From: Pseudomaricurvus hydrocarbonicus
Lineage (GTDB): Bacteria; Pseudomonadota; Gammaproteobacteria; Pseudomonadales; Cellvibrionaceae
Assembly: GCF_011602365.1 (NCBI RefSeq)
Contig: NZ_JAAONZ010000002.1
Location: 248,001 to 312,000, forward strand
DNA length: 64,000 nt
Direction of reading: 5' to 3'
A model generated the notes under the pieces. That model had not been told where the DNA came from. It did not search any database and worked only from the letters and a program-made list of their open reading frames with translations. Of this stretch, positions 1 through 9,316 are shown piece by piece; positions within the stretch are counted from its first letter, which is position 1; every line of letters begins with the position of its first letter. The position numbers and the translations under genes were made by a program.

Positions 1-1370
1 TTGTCCATCATCATCAATTTGCCAAACAACAGGCGGTTCTTTTCACCACCGGAACACACCTTGGCTTTTTTGTTGGCGTCGTCGGCCGTAAACAGCAAAC
101 GTCCCAGCATACCGCGCACCATCAAATCGTCGTGTTTGGCGGTGCGCCATTGAGACATCCACTCAAACAAACTCAGGTCGCTGTCAAAGTCGGCCGTACT
201 GTCCTGCGGGCAGTAACCGATTTCGGCATTTTCTGCCCATTTGATCTCCCCCGCATTGGCCTGCAGCTGCTTCATCAGGCAGCGCAGCAAGGTGGTTTTG
301 CCGGCGCCGTTTTCACCGATCACCGCCAGCCGGGCGCCCGCCTCCAGAATCAAATCACCACCGGCAAATAGGGTTTCTCCCTCAAAGCCGTGCCCCAAAT
401 CTTCCAGCACCAACGCCTGACGGTGCAGCTTTTTCGACTGTTTAAAGCTGATGGACGGTGTCATGCGGCTGGATGACTTCACTTCGTCGAGCTTGATCTT
501 GTCCATTTTCTTGGCGCGGGAACTGGCCTGCTTGGCCTTGGACGCATTGGCCGAAAAACGGTTCACAAACGCCTGCAACTCATCGATCTCGGCGCTTTTC
601 TTGGCGTTTTCCGTCAGCAACTGCTCGCGGATCAGAGACGACGCGGCCATAAAGGCTTCGTAGTTACCGGGGTAGATGCGCAGCTCACCGTAATCAATGT
701 CGGCCATATGAGTACAGACAGAATTTAAGAAATGACGATCGTGGGAAATAATGATCATGGTGCACTTGCGCTCATTGAGCACGGTCGCCAGCCAGTTGAT
801 GGTGTGAATGTCGAGGTTGTTGGTCGGTTCATCCAACAGCAAAATGTCCGGATTGGCGAACAGGGCTTGTGCCAACAACACCCGCAGTTTCCAACCTGGC
901 GCGACCTGCGACATGGGACCAAAGTGCAACTCTTCGTCGATACCGGCAGACAACAAGATCTCGCCGGCACGGCTTTCGGCACTGTAGCCATCCATTTCTG
1001 CGAATTCAACTTCCAGATCCGCGACCTTCATGCCATCTTCATCCGACATTTCAGGCAGGCTGTAAATACGATCGCGCTCCTGCTTCACCTTCCACAAGTT
1101 CACATCGCCCATGATCACCGCATCCACCACGCTGTAGTCTTCAAACGCGAACTGGTCCTGGCTCAGCGTCCCGACGGTGTAACCCGGAGTGATGGAGACA
1201 TTACCCGCAGTCGGCGTGAGAGCCCCGCTGAGAATTTTCATGAACGTGGACTTGCCACAGCCATTGGCGCCAATCAAACCGTAGCGATTGCCGTTACCAA
1301 ATTTGGCGGAGATATTTTCAAACAATGGCTCTGCGCCAAACTGCATGGTGATGTTCGCGGTGGAGATCAA
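1..1370 (-). CDS. ybiT: ABC-F family ATPase, YbiT-like (3' end off the window)
   Basis: Two ABC ATPase domains in one soluble chain with no membrane segment, the layout of ABC-F translation factors that act at the ribosomal E site. The first domain has Walker [10 protein letters not shown] and a DEPTNNLD Walker B; its signature region reads [19 protein letters not shown], the form typical of YbiT rather than the usual LSGGQ. A charged linker follows, then a second domain with GENGAGKTT and signature CSGGEKNR. The most likely start is TTG at 1370, preceded by AGGAAG with good spacing; the first in-frame ATG lies several residues inside the conserved region. The C-terminal end is cut off by the window edge. 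Family assignment is firm; YbiT as opposed to another ABC-F member is likely. Confidence 0.92.
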   Translation of the reverse strand, partial: MISTANITMQFGAEPLFENISAKFGNGNRYGLIGANGCGKSTFMKILSGALTPTAGNVSITPGYTVGTLSQDQFAFEDYSVVDAVIMGDVNLWKVKQERDRIYSLPEMSDEDGMKVADLEVEFAEMDGYSAESRAGEILLSAGIDEELHFGPMSQVAPGWKLRVLLAQALFANPDILLLDEPTNNLDIHTINWLATVLNERKCTMIIISHDRHFLNSVCTHMADIDYGELRIYPGNYEAFMAASSLIREQLLTENAKKSAEIDELQAFVNRFSANASKAKQASSRAKKMDKIKLDEVKSSSRMTPSISFKQSKKLHRQALVLEDLGHGFEGETLFAGGDLILEAGARLAVIGENGAGKTTLLRCLMKQLQANAGEIKWAENAEIGYCPQDSTADFDSDLSLFEWMSQWRTAKHDDLMVRGMLGRLLFTADDANKKAKVCSGGEKNRLLFGKLMMMD

Positions 1371-1572
1371 GGGATACTTCCTAAAGGGTAAAGGCTAATG
1401 TGGTTGCTAATGTAACGGCGAATAACGGTGTGCTAAGACACAGATGCTGACCTTTCCCGGAAGAAAGCGTCACAAAAATACAGGCGTAGGGCGCGAGCCC
1501 AAAAGCTGCGCACTATAGAGAGTTAGAGGGGTAAAGTCGAGACAAACTGGTTACTAAGCGCTCAACCAGGCC

Positions 1573-2325
1573 TTATTGCCCGTGCAATTGCCAAATCAGC
1601 TCCGGGATCTCATCGGGGTGCATAACCGTGTGACTGGGCTCGATGCCCAGCTCGGCATCCAGTGGTTGCTGGTGCTGAATCCAGACCGAAGTGATGTGGC
1701 TGTTGTGGGCACCGGCGATGTCAGCCGCCAGACTGTCGCCCACATGAATGGCTTCATGAGCCTCACAATTGGCCAGTTTCAAGGCCTTTTCGAAAATCGA
1801 GCGCGCCGGCTTCTGCTCCGGCTCCTGTCCACCAATAATGATGTGATCAACGTGTTCGGCCAACTTAATGGCTTCCACCTTGGGGATTTGGGAATACTCC
1901 GGGCCATTGGTGATCACGACCAACGTTAACAACTGACGCGCTTCTGTCAGAAACTCCATAATGCCGGGGTAGAAGTTAAAGGCGGTGATGCGATCGTGAT
2001 CAAACTTATCCTGCAGGGCCTGGGCGTCCTCCTCCGGCACGTCGCTAATGCCCTGTTCGGCCAGTAAATCCCGAATCAGCTGGACCCGATAAGCCCCTTC
2101 GCTGCGCTGCTCAATGATCGGCATATAGCGGGCACGTTGAGCCTCACTCCACTCACGATAGATCCCTTTGACATAGGCCGCACTGAAGATCTGGCCATCA
2201 AAGCCGTCATGCTCTGCACCATAGGCCTGCTGGGCGGCTTCACCCAGCAATTGCTGAGCTTCAGCGTTTGCCTTTTTCGTGTCACACAGGGTTTCATCCA
2301 TATCGAGGAACAGGGCTTTTAACAT
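1573..2325 (-). CDS. HAD-superfamily phosphatase (subfamily IA)
   Basis: A 250-residue haloacid-dehalogenase-type hydrolase. Motif I is DMDETLCD near residue 8 (nucleophile and acid/base Asp), motif II is the ITNGP segment, and motif III/IV combines a downstream Lys with GDSLAADIAGA. The large helical insert between motif I and II is the cap of subfamily IA. The closest relatives I recognise are YjjG-type nucleotidases and N-acylneuraminate-9-phosphatase-like proteins; the substrate cannot be read from sequence. It is a free-standing gene after a gap of about 200 bases from the ABC-F gene. Confidence 0.85.
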   Translation of the reverse strand: MLKALFLDMDETLCDTKKANAEAQQLLGEAAQQAYGAEHDGFDGQIFSAAYVKGIYREWSEAQRARYMPIIEQRSEGAYRVQLIRDLLAEQGISDVPEEDAQALQDKFDHDRITAFNFYPGIMEFLTEARQLLTLVVITNGPEYSQIPKVEAIKLAEHVDHIIIGGQEPEQKPARSIFEKALKLANCEAHEAIHVGDSLAADIAGAHNSHITSVWIQHQQPLDAELGIEPSHTVMHPDEIPELIWQLHGQ

Positions 2326-2369
2326 GGTCGCTTCCGGTAATAAATCATATGACAGCTATTGTACGAAAA

Positions 2370-2411
2370 GTTGGCGCAAAGGGCTAAGTTGGCGTAAAGG
2401 GCTAAGTTGGC
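2370..2411. repeat. 18-base tandem repeat, about 2.3 copies
   Basis: Unit GTTGGCGCAAAGGGCTAA occurs twice with one change and is followed by a partial third copy. It lies between the HAD gene and the small gene to its right. It is one of a series of short intergenic tandem repeats in this chromosome. Confidence 0.85.
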
Positions 2412-2459
2412 AGTCACCACCTGGACGCTCAAGCGTTACCGCCAAGCTTCCATGCAAGC

Positions 2460-2627
2460 TTATTTTTTCTCAATCGAGACCGCCAGGGTTTTGGCGTCAC
2501 CGGCAAACCACTTTTGGACATAGAGCGTGCCGACGATCGGGGCCTTGCCCTCTTCCGGCACTTCTTTGTAGCGCACGCTGTTCTTGGTTTCTTTTTCGTA
2601 TTCAAAGGTGACAACGGTGGTAGACAT
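2460..2627 (-). CDS. Small conserved hypothetical protein (55 aa)
   Basis: A 55-residue soluble protein beginning MSTTVVTFEYEKETKN, rich in charged and beta-forming residues. I recognise the type (small proteins with a VRYKEVPEEGK...GTLYVQKW core seen in pseudomonad-like genomes), but no function is known to me. The start at 2627 is chosen because AGGA precedes it with suitable spacing; a longer frame to 2744 would run through the tandem repeat at 2639-2674. Confidence 0.7.
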   Translation of the reverse strand: MSTTVVTFEYEKETKNSVRYKEVPEEGKAPIVGTLYVQKWFAGDAKTLAVSIEKK

Positions 2628-2638
2628 AACGCGTCCTA

Positions 2639-2674
2639 AATAATGTGATGGTTGAGAATAATGTGATGGTTGAG
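2639..2674. repeat. 18-base tandem repeat, 2 perfect copies
   Basis: Unit AATAATGTGATGGTTGAG appears twice head to tail just upstream of the 55-aa gene. Confidence 0.9.
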
Positions 2675-2728
2675 CGCCCGGCGCCGATACCTGATCTGAG
2701 CGCCGGATAAGGTTTCCATTTTCGTGCC

Positions 2729-3100
2729 TTATTCCACACACCACTGGCGGCGATTGAAAAACAACACCCAGAACAGGACGGCCAGGGCTGTATGAATCAG
2801 TAATACCGCCAGGGAGCCTCCCGCGGCCAGCATCTGCACCGACGCCATCGCCAGCGCGGTGTGGAAGGTCGCCAGTACGCCCAGTGACACCCCCATGGTG
2901 CGAAAGTTATCCCGCTGTGACCAGGTCCAGAAGACCACGCTGGCCATGGTCACAGCGGCAAAACCGTAGTTCACCGCAAACATCAACAAAGCCGGGTCTT
3001 GCGTGGGGACCACTTTTGCCGGCGCCACAATAAGCAACAGCCCGACCAGCCCTTCGACCAGAACATGCAGGATAAACACCGCGATCAGTAGCTTTTTCAT
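2729..3100 (-). CDS. Small four-helix inner-membrane protein, unknown function
   Basis: 123 residues with four hydrophobic stretches (about 4-24, 40-62, 71-92 and 97-117) and very short loops, so an integral inner-membrane protein. It resembles small DoxX-like or DUF-type membrane proteins only in size and topology; I do not recognise a defining motif. The start is supported by AAGGAAAGAG upstream. It has its own gap from the 55-aa gene to its left. Confidence 0.7.
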   Translation of the reverse strand: MKKLLIAVFILHVLVEGLVGLLLIVAPAKVVPTQDPALLMFAVNYGFAAVTMASVVFWTWSQRDNFRTMGVSLGVLATFHTALAMASVQMLAAGGSLAVLLIHTALAVLFWVLFFNRRQWCVE

Positions 3101-3344
3101 TATTGTCTCTTTCCTTAGTCATTATTCGCTTTTTATGAACCACCCACAGCCTTGGCCATAATAGATGCCATTGTGACATGGCGTGGGCACCGGGCAAAGT
3201 TGCCCCCTCTTTCTGGCAACCGGCCACAGTTCACTATACTGTTGGGCAAGATCACGGTCTGAACACCATACTCCCGCGGCACCTGACCCCGGGTATGACA
3301 TCTGAGACCACTTCACTCATCCCGACCATAAAGGCCTGAATACC

Positions 3345-4013
3345 ATGCTGACGCTCCACGGTTTCCCCTCCTCCAACTACCACAACATTGTTAAGCATGC
3401 TCTGCTGCAGAAAGGCATTCCCTTTGAAGAGCACATTGTGTACCCCCAAACCCCGGAAATGCTGGCGGTGAACCCGATGGGCAAAGCCCCATCCATGACC
3501 ACCGAATCCGGCACACACCTCTCGGAAAGCACCGTACTGGTGGATTATCTGGAAGATGCGTACCCTGACAACCCCCTCTACCCGGCCGATGCGGACGCAC
3601 GCGCCCAGGTTCGCCAGCTGATGAAAATTTCGGAATTGTATATCGAGTTGCCCGCCCGACGCCTGTTGCCCTCGCTGCTGGTCAATGCCCCCGCGGATGA
3701 AGACACCCTGAAGGAAGTTCGCGCCATGCTGACCCGTGGCATCAACAGCCTCAATACGCTGGCCAAATTCTCGCCTTACGTGCTGGGCGACGAGCTGAGC
3801 GCGGCTGACATTTATCTACGCTACGTCCTGAACGTCGCCAAACAAGTCGCCACCACCCTGTTGCACTGGGATCTGGCGACGGACATTCCGGGGTTGTCGG
3901 AGTGGAGCGAGTTGATGGCCAGCACCCCCATCGCGCAAAAGATTGACGCTGACCGGGAAGCCAACCACAAAGAATTTATGGCTTATATAGCCGCGGCGAA
4001 AGCCAAAGAATAA
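3345..4013 (+). CDS. Glutathione S-transferase family protein
   Basis: 222 residues with an N-terminal thioredoxin-like domain (MLTLHGFPSSNYHNIVKHAL, cis-Pro region NPMGKAPSM, then SES for glutathione binding at about residues 63-67) and a helical C-terminal domain from about residue 85. Such proteins conjugate glutathione to electrophiles or have related detoxifying roles in the cytoplasm. The Ser/Asn after the first strand suggests a serine- or cysteine-type bacterial class rather than a tyrosine type. Single gene, convergent with the DUF2132 gene. Confidence 0.85.
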   Translation: MLTLHGFPSSNYHNIVKHALLQKGIPFEEHIVYPQTPEMLAVNPMGKAPSMTTESGTHLSESTVLVDYLEDAYPDNPLYPADADARAQVRQLMKISELYIELPARRLLPSLLVNAPADEDTLKEVRAMLTRGINSLNTLAKFSPYVLGDELSAADIYLRYVLNVAKQVATTLLHWDLATDIPGLSEWSELMASTPIAQKIDADREANHKEFMAYIAAAKAKE

Positions 4014-4044
4014 CCGCCGTGAACGCTAGACCACCCGTGAAGGG

Positions 4045-4533
4045 CTATTTGGAATGCTTGCTTTTCCATTTGGCCCAGGGGTCGTCCGACTTGCCGCTCG
4101 ACGCTGAGGACTTGTTTGCCGCGGGCTTCGCGTCAGAGTGTCCGGGGCTGGATCGAAATGACGCATCCCCCGTCGCCTTGGGCTGTGGCTTGGAACGTTT
4201 GGGACGCTCCGACTTATCCACCTCAATCACGACCGGATCCCGGGGCTTCTGGTGCAAGGGAATTGTTCGATCCCTGGGTGGCAATTCGTATTGCTCGTCA
4301 TCAGGCTTGGGCAGACGTTTGAATTTATACAGGTAAAAGCCTTCGACTTTTTCTCTCGCCCACGGCGTTTTTCGCAGAAACTTCAGGCTCGACTTGATGC
4401 TGGGATTGCTCTTGAAACAATTGATGTTGATCGCACTGGCCAGTGCGTCCCAACCATAGTGATCCACCAGATCTGTCAGTAAAGCTTCCAGCTTCACACC
4501 GTGTAGTGGGTTGTTTTTCTGTTCTTCAATCAT
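4045..4533 (-). CDS. DUF2132 (VF530-type) protein with long basic tail
   Basis: Residues 1-75 carry the conserved DUF2132 core ([16 protein letters not shown], then [20 protein letters not shown] and ARE-KVE), a small DNA-binding-like fold of unknown role. The family is usually about 75-90 residues; here a further 80 or so residues rich in Lys, Ser, Pro and Asp follow, with no predicted fold. Domain assignment is confident, function is not. Confidence 0.8.
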   Translation of the reverse strand: MIEEQKNNPLHGVKLEALLTDLVDHYGWDALASAININCFKSNPSIKSSLKFLRKTPWAREKVEGFYLYKFKRLPKPDDEQYELPPRDRTIPLHQKPRDPVVIEVDKSERPKRSKPQPKATGDASFRSSPGHSDAKPAANKSSASSGKSDDPWAKWKSKHSK

Positions 4534-4738
4534 AATGTGTCGTCAACCAAAGGCCGTCTGAAGTAAGTTCTTAAACCTGATGTAAGCTCTAAAAGCAGGA
4601 TACGCAGGACGGTCTGGAAAGGCCATCCCGCGAGCCCTGTGTGTATGAGGACAGTATAGCGGAGCCCTCATGCACATGACATCTGTGTTTACCTGCCAGC
4701 CTCGGGCTTTAACCCGATTTAGAACTTTACCCCTACTT

Positions 4739-4810
4739 CCGAGCTTTGCCCCAAAATCAGAACTTTGCCCAAGGTCCGAGCTTTGCCCCAAAATCAGAGC
4801 GTTAGCCTGT
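4739..4810. repeat. Imperfect direct repeat of about 25 bases, 2 copies
   Basis: The segment CCGAGCTTTGCCCCAAAATC occurs twice about 38 bases apart, with an intervening AACTTTGCCCAAGG that resembles a part copy. It fills the end of the 280-base gap between the DUF2132 gene and the reductase gene; nothing else is evident in that gap. Confidence 0.75.
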
Positions 4811-4812
4811 GA

Positions 4813-5943
4813 TCAGAGCCCCTTTTGTGGACAGAGCAAATACTTCTCACCCGTGGTTTTCTGGTTGTACTGGCGGGCAATGTCCGCATCCAGCATTTCG
4901 ACCAGTGACACCTCCTGGGTGTATTGGCTGGCAAAGGTGGTTTTCAATTCACGGGCCACCCGGCCGCACATTTCATTCCACTTGTCAGGCCCAATTTTCG
5001 CCAGAAAGTACGTCAACAGCCAGCCAGTGAGACTCCAGGCACGTCCATAAGCGCGGGTCAGGATGGTCGGCGTGAGATCGAGGTTGCCGTAGAGATACAC
5101 CTGCTTAAAGACATCCGTGCCGTACATACTGTATGGCGCTGGTGTGCGCGCCGCTGCGGCTTCCATGGCGGTTAAAATCTGATCCGCCAACTGCCCGCCA
5201 CCGGTCGCATCAAAGGCAATAGTGGCGCCTGTTTCATGCAGAGCATCGGTCAAATCCGCCATAAAGGTGTCAGAGCTGCTGTTGCAGATGTACTTGGCCC
5301 CCAGCGCCTTGAGGATATCCACCTGCTCCTGTTTGCGGACGATATTCACCAGCTCGATGCCATCGGCCAGACAAATCTTGTTCAACATCTGACCGAGGTT
5401 CGACGCCGCCGCCGTGTGCACCAGGGCCTTGTGGCCTTCCATTTTCATGGTTTCCACCATGGCCAAAGACGTCAGCGGGTTCACAAAGGAGGAAGCGCCC
5501 TCTTTGGCGGAAGTTCCCTCAGACAGCGGCAAACACATGGCCACCGGCACCGCCCGGTACTGGGCAAAAATGCTGCCACCAAACAGGGCGACGGTTTTAC
5601 CCAACAGGGCCTGGGCTTCATCACTGCTGCCCGCGGCAACCACAACCCCGGCGCCTTCGTTGCCTATCGTTAATGCCTGTCCAACCCGTCCCTCGAAGCG
5701 CTCCATCAATTCGGCGGGAAAGGGCGCCGACAACACGGTCGCGGCCCCCTCACCCCGGGATTCTGCCTGACTGATGTCCGCCGGGCCAAACAAAGTCCCC
5801 AAGTCTGAAGGGTTAATGGGCACAGCCTCAATTTTCACCACCACCTCATTAGCCTCTGGCGTGGGTATTCCCACATCGGCCAGGGCCACCTGCAGTGTGC
5901 CGTTTTCCAATAACGTCGATTGAATCTGAAGTGCTGAAGGCAT
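4813..5943 (-). CDS. Zinc-independent MDR-type alcohol dehydrogenase / quinone reductase-like
   Basis: 376 residues with a GroES-like N-terminal domain (NEVVVKIEAVPINPSDL; GNEGAGVVVAAG) and a Rossmann domain with the cofactor loop HTAAASNLGQM and FDATGGG. The structural-zinc cysteines and catalytic-zinc ligands of true alcohol dehydrogenases are absent, so a quinone-reductase or enoyl-reductase-like NAD(P)H enzyme is more likely. The substrate is not readable. It is a single leftward gene with a 630-base upstream region. Confidence 0.82.
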   Translation of the reverse strand: MPSALQIQSTLLENGTLQVALADVGIPTPEANEVVVKIEAVPINPSDLGTLFGPADISQAESRGEGAATVLSAPFPAELMERFEGRVGQALTIGNEGAGVVVAAGSSDEAQALLGKTVALFGGSIFAQYRAVPVAMCLPLSEGTSAKEGASSFVNPLTSLAMVETMKMEGHKALVHTAAASNLGQMLNKICLADGIELVNIVRKQEQVDILKALGAKYICNSSSDTFMADLTDALHETGATIAFDATGGGQLADQILTAMEAAAARTPAPYSMYGTDVFKQVYLYGNLDLTPTILTRAYGRAWSLTGWLLTYFLAKIGPDKWNEMCGRVARELKTTFASQYTQEVSLVEMLDADIARQYNQKTTGEKYLLCPQKGL

Positions 5944-5985
5944 GAAATTTCTCCGATGCTGATGAGTTTTAATTGTTTTTGTGGT

Positions 5986-6040
5986 GTCTTTATTCTTTCG
6001 TTGAAGACTTTATTCTTTCCTTAAAGACTTTATTTTTGCG
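5986..6040. repeat. 20-base tandem repeat, about 2.7 copies
   Basis: Unit G(T/A)CTTTATTCTTTCGTTGAA at 5986-6005, then 6006-6025, then a partial copy from 6026. It sits in the upstream region of the reductase gene. Confidence 0.8.
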
Positions 6041-6256
6041 TACCGCGGCTGTGTAAAAAGGATCAAAGGCTGGGTGCCGCCATATTTTGTACAAATGTAC
6101 TATTATCTTCCGTGACAGACTAGCCGGTTTTTGCACAGGATGCCATAGGGCATTTGTGACGACCTGCCGTGACGAACTGCACCGTAAAAAATCAACAGAC
6201 CACCCAACCGGCGCGCCTCAAAAACGCCTCATACCGACCTCACACAAATAACCTGC

Positions 6257-6335
6257 TCTTAGAATAGCCCTTCTTAACTGAGAGCAGTCCCTCTTAACTG
6301 TGAGCAGCCCCTCTTAATTGTGAATAGTCCCACTT
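6257..6335. repeat. 20-base tandem repeat, about 3.5 copies
   Basis: Units CTTAACTGAGAGCAGTCCCT, CTTAACTGTGAGCAGCCCCT and CTTAATTGTGAATAGTCCCA follow each other, preceded by a half copy. Divergence between copies shows it is not a sequencing artefact. Confidence 0.85.
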
Positions 6336-6574
6336 AGCCGTTTGGCTCCTAAGTGTATGTCCTTAACTATAATCACCCCCAATGGCAGGGTTTTTCTCCC
6401 ATGAAAAACCTGAAAATTTGCGTTTTCTGCCGCCAATGTCGCTCAATTCAACGGAATAGAACAAAAAACCTCGATTACTTTTTCCTTTGATCACTCCCCA
6501 CTGGCAGGCTTGCGAAAAGGTTTGTAGGCTACGCCCACCTTGACGCACAGCGTGTTGACACAGGACAGACACTC

Positions 6575-7510
6575 ATGAGATTTCCCCACCGCCGCCTTGT
6601 TACTGTTAAAGCCGCTCAGCCACTGAGCCGCTTTACCTTAATGCTGATCGCGTTGCTGTCGCTGTCCGCCACGGCCAGCGTTGCCGCAAAGGACAGCCCA
6701 TCCGGCGATGAGAAGAACCTGAACGACAGTAGCGCCAAAGCCAAAGCGCTGGCCCAGGCGGTCTACGATCGTCCCTCCGGCGACAATATCAGCTCCCGGG
6801 TGATTATGGCTCTCGAAAGCAAAGGCAAAGTTCAGAAAAAACGCCTGCTTTACAGTTACGGCGCCGACAAGGGCAAAGGCGAGCGCTGGGGCCTGATGCG
6901 CTTTATCACCCCCAAAGACATCGCCGGCACCGGCCTGCTCTCCATTGATCACCCCGGCGACGAATCGGACCAGTGGCTTTATCTGCCCTCACTGGATCGC
7001 GTGCGCCGCATTGCCTCCAGCCGCAAAGGCGGCCGGTTTGTGGGCTCGGACTTTTTTTACGAAGACCTCAGTGACCGCGAGGTCAGCATGGATAACCACC
7101 GCCTGCTGGGAAGCGATGAAGTCGGTGGCGTCAGCTGCACCTTGCTCGAGAGCACCCCGGTGGAGAAATCCAACTCGGTGTATTCCAAACGCGTCAGCTG
7201 CATTCACGATCGCCTGCTGATTCCCCTCCGGGTTGATTTTTACACCCGTGGTGACAAGCCGGTGAAACGCTTGCAGGCCAGTAAAATTCGCAAGGTGCAG
7301 GGGTACTGGACGGTGTATCAAAGCACCATGACCGACCTGAAAAAGAATCACAAAACCCACCTGATCACCACCGATGTCATCTACGATCAGCAGCTGCCAG
7401 ACAACTTGTTTACCCAGCGCGGCCTGGCGGATGAGAATCTGGAAAAACCTTTCCGTCCCCGGAAATCCGCCCCGCAAGCGACCGGCGACAAAGACAAAGA
7501 CAAAGACTAA
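6575..7510 (+). CDS. Secreted LolA-like outer-membrane lipoprotein-sorting protein
   Basis: 311 residues. An N-terminal signal sequence (hydrophobic about 20-36, cleavage near ASVAA-K) is followed by a domain of the PF17131 type (outer-membrane lipoprotein-sorting protein), recognised by the segment SDQWLYLPSLDRVRRIAS followed by KGGRFVGSDF-FYEDLSDR. The family has the half-barrel fold of LolA and carries lipids or lipoproteins in the periplasm. In many genomes it is encoded next to an MMPL-type RND transporter, as here. The tail is low complexity (KDKDKD). It heads a rightward cluster with the barrel protein, the RND protein and probably the thioesterase. Confidence 0.85.
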   Translation: MRFPHRRLVTVKAAQPLSRFTLMLIALLSLSATASVAAKDSPSGDEKNLNDSSAKAKALAQAVYDRPSGDNISSRVIMALESKGKVQKKRLLYSYGADKGKGERWGLMRFITPKDIAGTGLLSIDHPGDESDQWLYLPSLDRVRRIASSRKGGRFVGSDFFYEDLSDREVSMDNHRLLGSDEVGGVSCTLLESTPVEKSNSVYSKRVSCIHDRLLIPLRVDFYTRGDKPVKRLQASKIRKVQGYWTVYQSTMTDLKKNHKTHLITTDVIYDQQLPDNLFTQRGLADENLEKPFRPRKSAPQATGDKDKDKD

Positions 7511-7574
7511 TTTTGGCAGCCGATCAACTGCACACCAACGCATAGTGACAGCCCCAAACCATAAGGAACACACC

Positions 7575-9137
7575 ATGAACCACACACCCCAGCCCTTGCT
7601 GGCGGCATTATTGCTGAGCCTGAGCGCTTCGCTCTCCAGCAGTTACGCAAACGCTGACTCCGACCGGCTGTTTATTGAAGACTCGGACGATGAGCAATTG
7701 ATCATTGAGAGTGGGGATGGCGAGAGCCTGAGCATTGATGACGGTCTGGATGGGGACGATTTGATCATTGATGACGAACTGAGCATTGACGATGGACTCA
7801 GTACCGATGATGAACTGAGCATTGACGAAGACCTGAACATTGATGACGACCTGAACATTGGTGACGAAGCGGGCACTGATGACGAGCTGAATCTTGGTGA
7901 CGAACTGGGCATTGCGGATCAGCCGCCCAGCCAGGCAGACCAGGGGGTAAGCGTCTCCCTGGATCGGGCCTGGTTTGAAACCGGCTTTCTTGAAAGCGAC
8001 AACCCAGCCGACTACCAACTCTACGGACACGCCAGGGCCAAAATTCACTGGCAACAGGGGCCATGGGAAGCTCAGGCGGCCGCCAGAGTGGATCTCTACG
8101 ATGAACACCCCGGCGGCTGGGACGACACCGACCTGGACTACGATGAAACGTTCATACGCTACCGAAGCAAGAGCGGCATACTCACGCTTGGTGCCCAAAG
8201 AGTCATTTGGGGGCGCATCGACGAATTGCCGCCCAGCGATCGCCTCAGCACTCCCGATCTGCGCCGTGGCCTGCTGGACGACCTGGAAGACCGACGCCTG
8301 GCCTCTGCCGCCGTGCGTTATGAACATTTTATGGACGGCGGCCGTCAAAAGCTGGACTTCCTGTATGTCCCTCGGCTGCGCGAAGCCGAACTGCCCGACA
8401 ACCGCGGCATCTGGTACCCGATAAATCAAGACAAGGGCACCATCATCGGACTCGACACCACCGCAGCCATTGAAGCCGTCGTGCGCACCGCCGCCATCGA
8501 CGACAGCGCCCCCGACACTGACGGTGGCTTGGGTGTACGCTTTAACCAACAGGGCAGCGGCTATGACTATGCGCTGAGCATCCAGCGTGGTGTCGCGACC
8601 CTGCCCTACTTCACCTACAACCCGGCACGCAATCTGGTGGAAGCGAAACACCTGCGCTCCACGACGGTCTCTGGTGACCTCGGCTTTGAAGCCCTCGGCG
8701 GCACCCTCAAGCTCGAAGCCGCCTGGAACAGCGACACCCCGATCACCCGCACGAACGGTCGCTTCGACAGTACCGAAAGCCTCGCCTGGGGTGTGGCCCT
8801 GGAAATGTTCCCCGGCGACGGCGATACCCGCCTCAACCTGCAACTGGTCGGCAATTACCTGATTGATGCGCCCAGTGTTCTCGATCGGGACAAGGCCGTC
8901 TCTTTCAACGGCTCGCTGGAATGGCCTTTTGCCGACAACAACTGGCGTGCCCGTATGCGTTTCAATGTCGGACTGGACATGAACGACCTATACTTCAACC
9001 CAGAACTGACCTATACCGGGTTCAGCAGTCAGGAGCTCTATCTGGAATTACACAGTTACGACGGAGACAAGGGCAGCGTGGGCGGATTCTATGAAGATAA
9101 CTCCCTGATCAGCCTGGGTTGGCGCATCGACCTCTGA
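7575..9137 (+). CDS. Outer-membrane beta-barrel protein with Asp-rich N-terminal repeats
   Basis: 520 residues from ATG 7575, chosen because a signal peptide (MNHTPQ...ANA, cut near residue 27) starts there; the open frame to 7374 overlaps the previous gene. Residues 33-116 are an acidic region of imperfect 6-7-residue units of the type (S/N)IDDxL, more than 40 percent Asp plus Glu. From about residue 125 to the end, alternating polar/hydrophobic strands and the C-terminal GWRIDL suggest a beta-barrel with DUF1302 or porin-like character. It lies between a periplasmic lipid-carrier-like gene and an RND gene, suggesting the outer-membrane part of a trans-envelope lipid or hydrophobe route. The acidic repeats may bind divalent cations (inference). 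Confidence 0.78.
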   Translation: MNHTPQPLLAALLLSLSASLSSSYANADSDRLFIEDSDDEQLIIESGDGESLSIDDGLDGDDLIIDDELSIDDGLSTDDELSIDEDLNIDDDLNIGDEAGTDDELNLGDELGIADQPPSQADQGVSVSLDRAWFETGFLESDNPADYQLYGHARAKIHWQQGPWEAQAAARVDLYDEHPGGWDDTDLDYDETFIRYRSKSGILTLGAQRVIWGRIDELPPSDRLSTPDLRRGLLDDLEDRRLASAAVRYEHFMDGGRQKLDFLYVPRLREAELPDNRGIWYPINQDKGTIIGLDTTAAIEAVVRTAAIDDSAPDTDGGLGVRFNQQGSGYDYALSIQRGVATLPYFTYNPARNLVEAKHLRSTTVSGDLGFEALGGTLKLEAAWNSDTPITRTNGRFDSTESLAWGVALEMFPGDGDTRLNLQLVGNYLIDAPSVLDRDKAVSFNGSLEWPFADNNWRARMRFNVGLDMNDLYFNPELTYTGFSSQELYLELHSYDGDKGSVGGFYEDNSLISLGWRIDL

Positions 9138-9316
9138 CAGGGTAGCCCCGCGCTGACAGGACTGGTGCAGACAAAGCAACGCCCACAGGAACATCCCGTC
9201 GTAGTTCTGCTTGCTGGCACGCTGTCGAATGGAAAACGCGAAGTGGGAGTACGACCATCACGGACAAAAAGGAATACCAACAGCGTCTTGCCAGCCAACG
9301 CCATGCCATTGCCGTC

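Larger units (their letters stand above)
5944..6574. promoter_or_regulatory. Long divergent intergenic region with two repeats and a dyad
   Basis: About 630 bases between the leftward reductase gene and the rightward LolA-like operon. It holds two tandem repeats (5986-6040 and 6257-6335) and, at 6089-6100, the dyad GTACA-AA-TGTAC, extended as TTTGTACAAATGTACTA. That form is common for TetR-family operators, so it could control the reductase gene; this is inference only. I see no credible protein: the short leftward frame at 6363-6572 has no ribosome site or recognisable motif. Confidence 0.4.

Noticed and set aside
6363-6572. 69-codon leftward frame in the long gap
   Set aside because: No ribosome site, no motif, and it crosses the expected promoter of the LolA-like gene.
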